DNA from: Oscillospiraceae bacterium
GTDB taxonomy: Bacteria; Bacillota; Clostridia; Oscillospirales; Ruminococcaceae
Reading direction: 5' to 3'
Assembly (NCBI GenBank): GCA_900768125.1
Contig: CAAGBS010000053.1
Coordinates: 1-64,000, forward strand
DNA: 64,000 nt
In this document: positions 1 through 8,840 of the stretch, in pieces
Layout of the letters: each line of letters opens with the position of its first letter
Numbering within the stretch: the first letter of the stretch is position 1
Program-made: the position numbers and the translations under genes
Notes under the pieces: generated by a model
The model's input: only the letters and a program-made list of their open reading frames with translations
Told to the model about the DNA's origin: nothing
Database searches by the model: none

Positions 1-116
1 ATACAGTAAACGCATTATCCGCCTGCGGCGGAAAACGCTGCGGTTTGGTGCCTAGCATCTGATATAAGTCATGTACGAAATCTGCTCGTGTCCCGGTTTT
101 TAGAGGTTCCCTTATA

Positions 117-1373
117 TTAATATTTCGGGCGCAGATCTGCTTTGCGCTTTGCGACCTTTTTCAGCCAGAAGAACACCAGCACAAGCAGAGCCAGCAGAAC
201 GACCAGCCGCAGTATAAGCGAGAATACGTCGAACGGCGCAACAGTCAGCGCGTAGACCCTGCCTATGCCGTCACGGAAGTACATTGTGCCCTTGTCGGAA
301 ACGCAGTAAGCGCCTCCGGCGTAGTTTTCCATCTGCGCGAGGATCATCACGTTTGGTTCGGCGGATTCGTCCATATCCTGCACGCAGTAAACCGCCCACT
401 TGTCCTCGCGCTTTGCGACTGTATAGATATACGGTCCGTTTCCGTAGTGTACCTGGGGAGTACAGCCGCCCTTTATATCTGGGATTATATAGGATACCTC
501 CATGTTGAGGTTGTCCAGAATATAGAACCCGTCAGCGGTCGGGACGTAAAGCCTGCCATTCCAGGACAGCGGGGAAGCGGGGGAAGAACCCACTTCGCAC
601 CAAGTGAGCGTGTCTTCTTCGAGCGAGCCGTCCGGATTCAGCCTGAGTTTTCCGGCGTTTCCGTCCTCGGTGGAGAAGAAAACTGCGTATTCAGTCGTGA
701 ACGGAGCGCCTGAGATTGTTTTACCGAGCGGAATTTCGTGGCTTGTATCTTCACTCCTGCCGTGGGTATAGAGCGTATCTCCGCAGCCCCACAGCACCGT
801 GTCGCCCTGCAGCGCGGGAGTAGTAGGCTGTTCGTCAAGATTGACGCTCCAGACTGTATCCAGCCCGTCCGAGCCGAGGTCAACGCAGAGAAATTCGTAG
901 CCGTCACTGGCGCTGACCGAAAAGTAAGCCAGCCCGTCCGAGACCGCGCAGTCCGAAGCAATGTTTCCATCGAAAGAGCGGCTTCCGACCACCTGCATGG
1001 AATCCGCGTCTATGACTGCAACGCCGTTTTCAGTCGGCTGAACGACCCGGCTTCCGACCACCGCGCCGCGGTACTCAGTGGAGCAGTCCGCAGGAAGTTC
1101 TACCGAAGCGGTCTGTTCACCGGTAGTCTCGTCAAGGAACAGCATTTCGCCGCCCGTGGGAAGCAGGAGGCTTCCGCCCTTTGCGAGCGGCGCTCCGCAG
1201 TTTTCGCGCCGGATATCGCCGCCCCACTGTATCTTAGTGTATTTGTTGTCGTGGGGAGCGGGCGCGGCGCTGATGAGCGTCACCTCATCGTTGAATCCGC
1301 CCTCCGCCGCGTGAGCCGCCGTTCCGGTAAGCATAACGAACGCCGCCGCTGTTGAAATAATCTGCTTTTTCGT
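117..1373 (-). CDS. exported, membrane-anchored PQQ-like beta-propeller protein (apparent ACG start)
   Basis: The protein has Gly/Asp-rich repeats typical of PQQ/quinoprotein-like beta-propellers (for example FLDETTGEQTASVELP and GVAVIDADSMQVVGS) and a C-terminal membrane segment (DVFSLILRLVVLLALLVLVF) followed by a basic tail. It is therefore probably displayed outside and held by its C-terminus. The first ATG (1334) lies inside the signal peptide. Reading back in frame gives T-KKQIISTAAAFVMLTGTAAHA, a full signal sequence, preceded by GAGGTGA at proper distance from an ACG codon at 1371-1373, just where ATG would be expected. I therefore extend the gene to 1373. It follows addA by 9 bases and is probably cotranscribed with it. 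Ligand and role are unknown. If ACG is not used, the annotated start would be 1334 and export would fail. Confidence 0.75.
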   Translation of the reverse strand, partial: TKKQIISTAAAFVMLTGTAAHAAEGGFNDEVTLISAAPAPHDNKYTKIQWGGDIRRENCGAPLAKGGSLLLPTGGEMLFLDETTGEQTASVELPADCSTEYRGAVVGSRVVQPTENGVAVIDADSMQVVGSRSFDGNIASDCAVSDGLAYFSVSASDGYEFLCVDLGSDGLDTVWSVNLDEQPTTPALQGDTVLWGCGDTLYTHGRSEDTSHEIPLGKTISGAPFTTEYAVFFSTEDGNAGKLRLNPDGSLEEDTLTWCEVGSSPASPLSWNGRLYVPTADGFYILDNLNMEVSYIIPDIKGGCTPQVHYGNGPYIYTVAKREDKWAVYCVQDMDESAEPNVMILAQMENYAGGAYCVSDKGTMYFRDGIGRVYALTVAPFDVFSLILRLVVLLALLVLVFFWLKKVAKRKADLRPKY

Positions 1374-1382
1374 AAAATCACC

Positions 1383-4300
1383 TCATAAGAATATTGCTTT
1401 CTGCCTGCTGAACGAATAGAGCGCAAGCTGTATTTCGCCGTTTCTGCACTCGCTCATCAGCATAGGCAGTATTTTTTTGTAAAGCCTGAGCTGTTTTTCA
1501 TAGGACGGCAGTTCCAGCTCCAGATTCCCGGCGCTGTCGGTCTTGTAGTCCACGATGACCGCGCGGTTGCCCGTGACGTACATCATGTCCACTCGGCCCT
1601 GTATCATGGTGCTTCCGGTCGCCCCCGGGAAAACGTCCCCGGCGGGGAGTTCCGCGAATATCTCGTACTCGCGCTCCACGCGGTCTGATGAAAGCATTTC
1701 TCTGCCAAGTTTTCCGCAGAAGAACGCCGTTACCTTTGCGGATATGCTCTCCAGCCTGCCGCCGCTCACGAAGAAGCATTCCTCGGGCTTCAGGCGTTTT
1801 TCGCTCACCATGTCCTCTATCGCGGACTCGACCGCGGAGTACATCTCGCTTTCCGTGAAGCCGGGCTGAACGGTCTCCAGCGGGAATATCTCCATGATGT
1901 GATGGTAGGTATTACCCATCAGCAGACCGTTTATACGCACGCCGCCCTCCTTGTCCGGGGTGAGGAACACAGGTTTTGTCAGCTGTATTTCCCCCCTGTC
2001 CGGGGCTGGGTCGTCAAGGTGCGCAAGTTCAGTTACGCTGAATTTGCTGTGCAGCGTCGTTTCCGACTGATACGGGTACTTCACCGCGAGATTCCGGCTT
2101 ATACGGGCGGCGGTCTCCTCGTCAGCGGTTCCGTCCTCGGGCAGGACCGCCCCCAGTTCCTCCGGCTCGGGCAGCCGCTTGTCGAAGAAGCTGACCCTTA
2201 CCCCCGGCTTTTCGTAAAACACGGGACTTCCTGCCGCCGGGTCGTCGCTGCCGTAGCGCAGCATGGAGCAGAGTATCATCTTGATGTAGGACTTCTGCGC
2301 CAGCGCAAATTCAGGCGTGAAGTTCTCTGTGCGGCATTCGGCGGCTTCCTTTTCGGTGCACTGACCTATCATTATCAGCTTTTCGCGGGCGCGGGTCATC
2401 GCAACGTAGAGAAGCCGCAGTTCCTCGCCGAACTGGGTGCAGTCAACCGAAGCATTTGCGCCGTTGAAGCTTATCGAAGCAGTCCGCAGGCGCTTTTCAA
2501 TGTCGGTGTGTTTCAGACCCACTCCGGTTTTGCGGTCTATGACTATCGCGCCCTTTTCCTCGTGGACGCCGGAACCCAGACCCGCCATCAGAACTATCGG
2601 CATTTCCAGACCCTTTGAGGCGTGGAAAGTCATTATCCGTACCGCGTCAGCCGCTTCCTGCGGGACCACCGCTTCCTCCAGCTTTCCGGAGTTTTCGCGC
2701 ACCGCGTCCGTGTAGCGGAGGAAGTCGTTGAGCGTGCCGCCGCCTGCGGATTCGAAATCAGCGGTGTATTTTAACAGTAATCTGATGTTTGCGAGCTTTC
2801 TGTCGCCGCGCTCATAGGTGGAGATGACTGAGAAGAAGTCGGTATCGTCGTAAATTCTGCGAATCAGTCTTTCAACTGAATTGTTCGCGGCAAAGCTGCG
2901 GAACTCGGTGAAATGTTCGATAAAATGCTGACATTTAGCGTCAGCATTTCTGCCTATTCCAAGACTGCGCAGCTTATCCAGCGCTTCGGCGGCGTTCGGC
3001 GTAAACTCCGGCTGAGCAAGAGCACTTCCGGCGGCGTATGCGATACAGCCGAACAGCGACTGACCCGCGCAGCAGTCGTAGACCGGGTTCATGTTCACGC
3101 CGGAATCCTCCAGCGCTGCGAGGTCGAAGCCGAGTATTCCGAGCCTTGCAAGGGATATCTCCTCGGCGGTCATTCCGTACAGCGGCGACATGAGGACGGT
3201 CAGCAGTTCCTCGTCAAGCTGAGGATTGTCTATTACTTTCAGGTAGCAGAGGATAAGGTTTATCTCGTCCGCGCTGAGGTAGTTTCCGCCGCCGGACGAT
3301 ACCGGGATACCCAGCTTTTCAAGTTCGGACTTGTACTCCTGCATGTAGGTCTTGTTTCGCAGCAGTATCGCGAAATCCCCCCAGGTGCAGGGGCGCGTGG
3401 AGTTGTCGTCCTTTCTCACCGGGAACTGTTCCGCAGCCATTTTTCGTATCAGCGAAGCGGTGAACCGCGCTTCCGCAGCGGGGTTAGTCGCTTCGAGGAC
3501 TATCTCGTCGGAAGCGTTCTCGTCCGCAGCGGGCTTTTCTCGCTTTGGGAAGTCCAGCAGATATATCTCGCTGGAGTAGTCCGCGCCGGAAGCGTTTTCC
3601 GGATATTTTGCGCCCGCGGCAAGCTGGTTGTTGTCGGAGTAATCCACCTCGCCGTATTTTTTCGTCATCAGTCCCTCGAACATGGCGTTGACTGTTTCGA
3701 TTACCCCGGCGCGGCTGCGGAAATTTCGGTTCAGCGGCAGCGTTTCAAAGCCGCTGTCCGGAGCGCAGCAGTCAGCCATTATCTCAGGGTTGCCGCCGCG
3801 GAAAGCGTAGATAGCCTGCTTCACGTCCCCGACAAAGAACAGATTCTGTCCGTCCCGGGAGATGAGCCGGAAAATCTCGAACTGCAGGTCGTTTGTATCC
3901 TGGAACTCGTCCAGTATTATGCACTGATAACGCTCTGAAAGCGCCTGCCGGAGAGGGCTGTTCTCGACCCGCAGCTTATCGTAAAGCATGCGCTCGCAGT
4001 CTGAAAAGTCCACTACGCCCGCCTTGCGCTTTATCGCGGAGTATTCCTCGGTCATTTTTTCGACTGTCATTATAAGCGCGCAGACAGCCATCTGCTGCTC
4101 CTGAATGATACCGCTGACTTCATCGACCGAATATCCGCAGCTGTCGATAAATTTCGGAAGCTCTTTCTTGAATTTTCCTCGGATAACGTCCACATCGGCT
4201 TTAAGCTGTGCGTAGACCGGGTCCTTTTTTGGAGTTCCCTTTGCGCTGAAAGAAGCGAAAGTCAGTGCCGGGACATTTTTCCGGAACGCCGCGAAATCCG

Positions 4301-5213
4301 CGATGTGCGGCTGCGCGTCCTGCGGGAAAGCCTTGTTGAAAGCGGCGATGACTGACTGGACAAGCTGCTTGTCCGCTTCGAATACCTCCTGGAATTTCCA
4401 CGCGTAGCTTTCATCGGCAGCCGCGATGAGCGCGGAATAGCGGCACAGCATCGCATCAAAAACGATGCACCGCCTGCGCAGAACGCCGATTATTCCCGGC
4501 AGGAAGCGGGACTCCAGTTCCTCAACGCTGCTGAATGCAGTCACACAGCCGCGAAGCCAGCTTTCGGGGTCGGCGAGGGAAGTCGTGCGCAGGTAAACGT
4601 CCCGCACTGCGTCGCGCAGGTCGCTGTCCTTGCTGAAAGAGAACGACTTCACAAGCTGTTCGCGCGCTTTTTTCCCGCAGTCAGCGATACCGGAAGCGCC
4701 GCCGTTTGCCGCGAAGTATTCCGGAAATTTTTCCCCGAACTCCGGTGAGTAGAGGAACTCCATAGCGTTGTCCAGTGCGGTCTGGCGCATAATAAGTCCC
4801 TTGCTGTCCTCGACTATCGTGAAATTCACGGGCAGGTCGAACTGCTCGGCGTTGTCTTTCAGCACCGACAGGCAGAACGAATTTATGGTGCTCACCACCG
4901 AGCTTCTGAACTTTATAAGCTGCTCCCTTGGTATGGAGTCCTCGCCGCGGCTGCGGGAGGCTTCGTCTATGGCGCGGGTCATTCTGGTGCGAAATTCATC
5001 TGCGGCGTTCCGCGTGAACGTCATTATCGCGAACTTATCCGCGCTGACCGGGGCTGTGCCGTTCGCTTCATCGCCGCGTATCAGCCTTACTACGCGCTCT
5101 ACAAGCAGGGCGGTCTTGCCGCTTCCCGCCGCCGCTGACACGCACGCGGGGGAGTCTGAGGGGTAGTTTATTGCGTTTTCCTGTTCGTCAGTCCATGAGA
5201 TATTATTTGCCAT
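1383..5213 (-). CDS. addA: ATP-dependent helicase/nuclease subunit A (AddA)
   Basis: This is the UvrD-like subunit of the AddAB recombination-repair complex, which resects double-strand breaks for RecA loading in Firmicutes. A Q motif is seen near residues 7-15, Walker A AAAGSGKT at 27-34, the motif II box ILDEFQDTN, helicase motif LRLLYVAMTRAREKL, and a C-terminal RecB-type nuclease site (QGRVDMMYV followed by VDYKTD). The length of 1276 residues is close to the usual 1200-1250. ATG at 5213 is preceded by GAGGGG with 6 bases spacing. It lies directly after addB (10 bases), the normal addBA order. No damage to catalytic motifs is seen. Confidence 0.97.
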   Translation of the reverse strand: MANNISWTDEQENAINYPSDSPACVSAAAGSGKTALLVERVVRLIRGDEANGTAPVSADKFAIMTFTRNAADEFRTRMTRAIDEASRSRGEDSIPREQLIKFRSSVVSTINSFCLSVLKDNAEQFDLPVNFTIVEDSKGLIMRQTALDNAMEFLYSPEFGEKFPEYFAANGGASGIADCGKKAREQLVKSFSFSKDSDLRDAVRDVYLRTTSLADPESWLRGCVTAFSSVEELESRFLPGIIGVLRRRCIVFDAMLCRYSALIAAADESYAWKFQEVFEADKQLVQSVIAAFNKAFPQDAQPHIADFAAFRKNVPALTFASFSAKGTPKKDPVYAQLKADVDVIRGKFKKELPKFIDSCGYSVDEVSGIIQEQQMAVCALIMTVEKMTEEYSAIKRKAGVVDFSDCERMLYDKLRVENSPLRQALSERYQCIILDEFQDTNDLQFEIFRLISRDGQNLFFVGDVKQAIYAFRGGNPEIMADCCAPDSGFETLPLNRNFRSRAGVIETVNAMFEGLMTKKYGEVDYSDNNQLAAGAKYPENASGADYSSEIYLLDFPKREKPAADENASDEIVLEATNPAAEARFTASLIRKMAAEQFPVRKDDNSTRPCTWGDFAILLRNKTYMQEYKSELEKLGIPVSSGGGNYLSADEINLILCYLKVIDNPQLDEELLTVLMSPLYGMTAEEISLARLGILGFDLAALEDSGVNMNPVYDCCAGQSLFGCIAYAAGSALAQPEFTPNAAEALDKLRSLGIGRNADAKCQHFIEHFTEFRSFAANNSVERLIRRIYDDTDFFSVISTYERGDRKLANIRLLLKYTADFESAGGGTLNDFLRYTDAVRENSGKLEEAVVPQEAADAVRIMTFHASKGLEMPIVLMAGLGSGVHEEKGAIVIDRKTGVGLKHTDIEKRLRTASISFNGANASVDCTQFGEELRLLYVAMTRAREKLIMIGQCTEKEAAECRTENFTPEFALAQKSYIKMILCSMLRYGSDDPAAGSPVFYEKPGVRVSFFDKRLPEPEELGAVLPEDGTADEETAARISRNLAVKYPYQSETTLHSKFSVTELAHLDDPAPDRGEIQLTKPVFLTPDKEGGVRINGLLMGNTYHHIMEIFPLETVQPGFTESEMYSAVESAIEDMVSEKRLKPEECFFVSGGRLESISAKVTAFFCGKLGREMLSSDRVEREYEIFAELPAGDVFPGATGSTMIQGRVDMMYVTGNRAVIVDYKTDSAGNLELELPSYEKQLRLYKKILPMLMSECRNGEIQLALYSFSRQKAIFL

Positions 5214-5223
5214 TCTTTTCCCC

Positions 5224-8200
5224 TCACTTTATCTCGCCGATGAAGCCGCTGTCCTCGGGCGTTTCCGCCTTTTTGGACTTCCTTGCGGGCTTCTTCGGGT
5301 TTTCGGCTTTATCGGCAGGTTCAGGCTTTGCGGTCTTTGTTTCGGCTTTCTTTTTGGAAATGCCAAGCTTCTTTTCGGTTATCTCATCATCGACAACTAC
5401 GCCGTGAAGCTCCTGATTTCCGCATACCGCCTTGTAGCGGCAGTACATGCAGGATTTCTGCTGACCGGACTTGCCCTCCTCGGTGTAGATCGTCGGCACG
5501 GCGCAGATATCGCCGCTGTATAGCCGCCGGAGCACGTTTTCGGTCTGCGACAGTATCTCCTGGCGCAGCTTCTGGAACTGCGCGGGAGTAGGCTGCGCGT
5601 CCTCTTTCGGCAGCAGCTTCTTCGCGCTGACCGAATCCATTTCAGTCGTGACGGCCCGCGCGTAGCGTTCCGCGAACTGCTCCATTTCTTTTCGCGTGTC
5701 CTCGTCGGCAACGCACATGTCGCTCGGCAGATGACCGTTGGCGAGCAGCGCCAGCAGTCCGGATTCTTTTGAGGAGGCTTCGGTCATCTTCGCGGTGAGG
5801 TAGCTTACTCCTCCGGGGTAAACATCGGGATTAGCGTCACACAGCGCGATGAGATACACCAGCATCTGCGTGTTCACGCCGTACAGCGCGTTGGAAAGCT
5901 TGAATGCGTGCCCGCCCGTCTTGTAGTCCACTATACGGATATATTCGCTGCCGCCCTCGCTGCGGAACATATCCGCGCGGTCAACTATACCGGTTATCGC
6001 AACGGTAAGCCGGTCGCTGACTTTTATCCTGAGCGGCGGGATAGAAAGTTCGCCAGTCTTCAGCGGGAGTATTTTTATCTTCTCCGGCTGCTGTTCGGCG
6101 TTTTCGTCAGGCTCGGGTCTGATGTCGTCTAAAGTAAGCTGGTCGGAGTCGGGATCGCCTGCGATATCCGGAAGCCTCGCTTTGTTTCCTTCCTTGAACT
6201 GCAGTTCAAACAGCACCGGGCGATACCGCCTGCTTTTAAACTCGTTCTGGAGCAGTACCAGCATGTCGGCGCAGGTCACTGAAAGCCCGCTGTACATGTA
6301 GTTGAAAGCCTGGGTGCGGTAGGCGCTGCCGCCGAGATTCTCGTCCGCGTATTCGCGCAGATACTTTTCCGAGATATCCGTAAGCGCCTTTCTGTCCAGC
6401 TTGAAGAACGCTTCCATCTTGGTGCAGTATTCAGAGAGCGTTTTCTCCAGAACGTAGTGGACCGCGCTTCCCACGTCGGAATTTCCGGTGTTAAGCGAGC
6501 GGCGCTCCCTGATTTTAAGTCCGTACTGGCAGAAGTATTCGAATCTGCACTTGTTCAGCTTTTCAAGCTTTGTCGCCGACACCCGCGCGGAGCGGAACAG
6601 CTTTTCCGAGGTCTTCGGCGAAAGCCTGTGCCGATATGCTGCGGGACGCTCAGTCACCAGCTGGTCGAGCCTTTTGGCGTAGCCGGAGTCGCCGGAGAGT
6701 TCCAGCGCTTTTTTCAGAGTGCTCCGGCGGTCGTCTGATTTAGTCCCGAACAGGGAAGCGTATCTGCCGCGCAGCGCTTTTCCGGAGCGGCAGTAGAATT
6801 CGTCCCCGAACCGCTCGCTATCGCCCGCGTACTCCTCCCGTATCTGCGGGAAAAGCTCCAGCAGTCCGGTGACTATCTCGGAGGGCGCAAGGGCCGTGCA
6901 GGCGGTATTCAGCACCGGATAGGTGACGTACAGCTTCCGGGTCGCGAGGGTCAGCGCGCGGTAAGCCTGGTATCTGCTGCTGTGATACATTTCTTCCTGC
7001 TTCAGCGCGATTTTCAGCCCGCTGTCGCCGAGTATCTCAGCCTCGTAGTCGGAAAACAGCCCGAAGCTGGAACTGTCGTCCGGGAAGCAGCCGTAATTAG
7101 CGCCCGCGATGAAAACAGCCCTGATACCGTCCGCGCGGGTGCGCCCCGTGTCGCCGAGCAGTACGCAGTCCGAAAGCTGCGGCGGGCTTGCCAGGGTAGT
7201 TTCAGCGCAGATGTCGCGGAACAGCGAGTAGTAGTCGCCGGGCGTTACCGCAGTATCTCCCAGCGCGGAATAGATGGCTTCGAATATCTGCACCAGCATG
7301 TCCCACAGCGTGCGGCAGCTGTCGTCAGCGGAAAGCACTGCGTTTTCTATGCCCGCTTCCGCGAAAAGGAAGCTGCAGATCGTTTCCGTGAGCCATTTGC
7401 CGGTGCATTCGCCTGACTTTTTCCGCTCGAGTATCCTGCGGCGGAGGCTGAGAAGCGGCTCCACGGCGTCCTGGCGGACCTGCTCCGCCCGAACAGCCTG
7501 CGCGGCGTCCGACTTGCTCATCTTGTCGGTTATGAACGGCTGCTCAAGCTGGCTTCCGTGAAGCTGCCACTTGAAGATGTAGCCGTCGAAGCAGTCTATC
7601 TCCGCGAAAGAAAGCGCACGGAACCCGTCCCCGTCCCTTACGCGCAGGAAGCTGCCCCGGACGTAGCTGAGAAGATTCTCGGCGGTCGGCTCGTCCAGCG
7701 CCCTCAGCAGGGATAGAATCAGGTTGGTGAGCGGCGCGTTTAGAATGACCTCGGGGATATCGCAGAACATGGGTATTTCATATTTTGAGAAAGCGCTTTC
7801 GGCGGGGGAGCGGTATTCTTCGGGCGAGGAGCACAGCACTGCTATTTCGCTGTAGCGCATTCCCTCGTCCGCGGCCAGCCGCTTTATTTCCGCGGCAATG
7901 AAATCCATTTCGCAGTAGATGTCGTCAGCGCGGACTACCCGCACGCCGGACATGTCCGCGTCAGGGTCGGGGGTATTGCTGTAGATAAGCTCCGAAGCGC
8001 GCTTTATCCCTCCGGACATTCCCCGGGAGTTGCTGCGGTCTGCGTCCGGAATGCCCGCGCCGCCGGAAAGCGCGTCAATATCCGCAAGGACTGTGCGGAA
8101 CAGCCCGCGGTCGTCCGTCTTGTCGCACACGAATGCGAAGCAGGAGACTCCGGCGCGCTCGGCAGCGGTCCTGAGAAGCATAAGCTGGCTGCCGGAAAAT

Positions 8201-8826
8201 GTGTTGAATCCGTCCACGAAGACGTGCATGTCCTCAAAGTAGGGATTCTGCGAAGCGAGGACAGCCGCGCGCATGGTTATGTCCAGCTTGTCGGTGAAAT
8301 TCTGTGACAGCATCTGGTCGTATTCGAGGTAGAGCGCGTAGATATCCCGCACCTTGTCCAGCAGGGAAGCGCTGCCGAGCGTAAAATTCTCATTTTCCAG
8401 CGAATCCCCCAGCTTGGCGCAGTCGATTCCCGCAGTCTTAAACAGCGAGACGGTCTTGACCATCTTGGAAGCGAACCCCGGCTTGCGCGCGATTCTGCCG
8501 AGGGATTTCAGTTCCACGCCGCGGTTGCGTACTGCGTTGTACATTATCACCGCTTTCGTGATGTCGTCCGCAGGCGGCTTTTCAGTGGAATATTTCAGCA
8601 CGATGTCGTCCGATAGCTTCGCGATAGTCATGACCCGTATAAGCGGGAAAAGCTTAGAGCGCCCCTCGCTGACGCACTTGCGGAAGAGCGCCTTTTCAGT
8701 CTCAAACACGAACTGGTCGGGGACTACTACCGTTGCAGTCCTGCCGGAGCGGACCGTATCGTATATTTTGTCGTACAGCTTTCCTGTGACATCTGCACAC
8801 GCTGTACCTGTGATAATTTCAGTCAT
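5224..8826 (-). CDS. addB: ATP-dependent helicase/deoxyribonuclease subunit B (AddB)
   Basis: This is the partner of AddA. The nuclease motif (GIVDRADMF then VDYKTGG) and the iron-sulfur cysteines are present: one in KCRFEYFC, and the C-terminal set SCMYCRYKAVC, the layout of the AddB 4Fe-4S nuclease. I start at ATG 8826 (MTEIITG), which has AGGAAAGG 7 bases upstream, rather than at the GTG at 8844 that overlaps the previous stop. Two oddities: the N-terminus IITGTACADVTGKLYD lacks a proper Walker A (GxxGxGK[ST]), which Bacillus AddB has, and the protein ends in a Lys/Ala/Pro-rich tail of about 45 residues after the Cys cluster. Confidence 0.95.
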   Translation of the reverse strand: MTEIITGTACADVTGKLYDKIYDTVRSGRTATVVVPDQFVFETEKALFRKCVSEGRSKLFPLIRVMTIAKLSDDIVLKYSTEKPPADDITKAVIMYNAVRNRGVELKSLGRIARKPGFASKMVKTVSLFKTAGIDCAKLGDSLENENFTLGSASLLDKVRDIYALYLEYDQMLSQNFTDKLDITMRAAVLASQNPYFEDMHVFVDGFNTFSGSQLMLLRTAAERAGVSCFAFVCDKTDDRGLFRTVLADIDALSGGAGIPDADRSNSRGMSGGIKRASELIYSNTPDPDADMSGVRVVRADDIYCEMDFIAAEIKRLAADEGMRYSEIAVLCSSPEEYRSPAESAFSKYEIPMFCDIPEVILNAPLTNLILSLLRALDEPTAENLLSYVRGSFLRVRDGDGFRALSFAEIDCFDGYIFKWQLHGSQLEQPFITDKMSKSDAAQAVRAEQVRQDAVEPLLSLRRRILERKKSGECTGKWLTETICSFLFAEAGIENAVLSADDSCRTLWDMLVQIFEAIYSALGDTAVTPGDYYSLFRDICAETTLASPPQLSDCVLLGDTGRTRADGIRAVFIAGANYGCFPDDSSSFGLFSDYEAEILGDSGLKIALKQEEMYHSSRYQAYRALTLATRKLYVTYPVLNTACTALAPSEIVTGLLELFPQIREEYAGDSERFGDEFYCRSGKALRGRYASLFGTKSDDRRSTLKKALELSGDSGYAKRLDQLVTERPAAYRHRLSPKTSEKLFRSARVSATKLEKLNKCRFEYFCQYGLKIRERRSLNTGNSDVGSAVHYVLEKTLSEYCTKMEAFFKLDRKALTDISEKYLREYADENLGGSAYRTQAFNYMYSGLSVTCADMLVLLQNEFKSRRYRPVLFELQFKEGNKARLPDIAGDPDSDQLTLDDIRPEPDENAEQQPEKIKILPLKTGELSIPPLRIKVSDRLTVAITGIVDRADMFRSEGGSEYIRIVDYKTGGHAFKLSNALYGVNTQMLVYLIALCDANPDVYPGGVSYLTAKMTEASSKESGLLALLANGHLPSDMCVADEDTRKEMEQFAERYARAVTTEMDSVSAKKLLPKEDAQPTPAQFQKLRQEILSQTENVLRRLYSGDICAVPTIYTEEGKSGQQKSCMYCRYKAVCGNQELHGVVVDDEITEKKLGISKKKAETKTAKPEPADKAENPKKPARKSKKAETPEDSGFIGEIK

Positions 8827-8840
8827 GCGGCATCCTTTCC

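Noticed and set aside
18..32. Hairpin TCCGCC-TGC-GGCGGA after the first gene
   Set aside because: 6-bp stem with no T run on the minus strand; not enough for a terminator call.
738..1355. Plus-strand open frame of 205 codons
   Set aside because: Mirror of the beta-propeller gene; no ribosome site and Arg/Ala-rich translation typical of antisense frames in GC-rich genes.
2913..3938. Plus-strand open frame of 341 codons
   Set aside because: Antisense to addA, which has intact motifs throughout.
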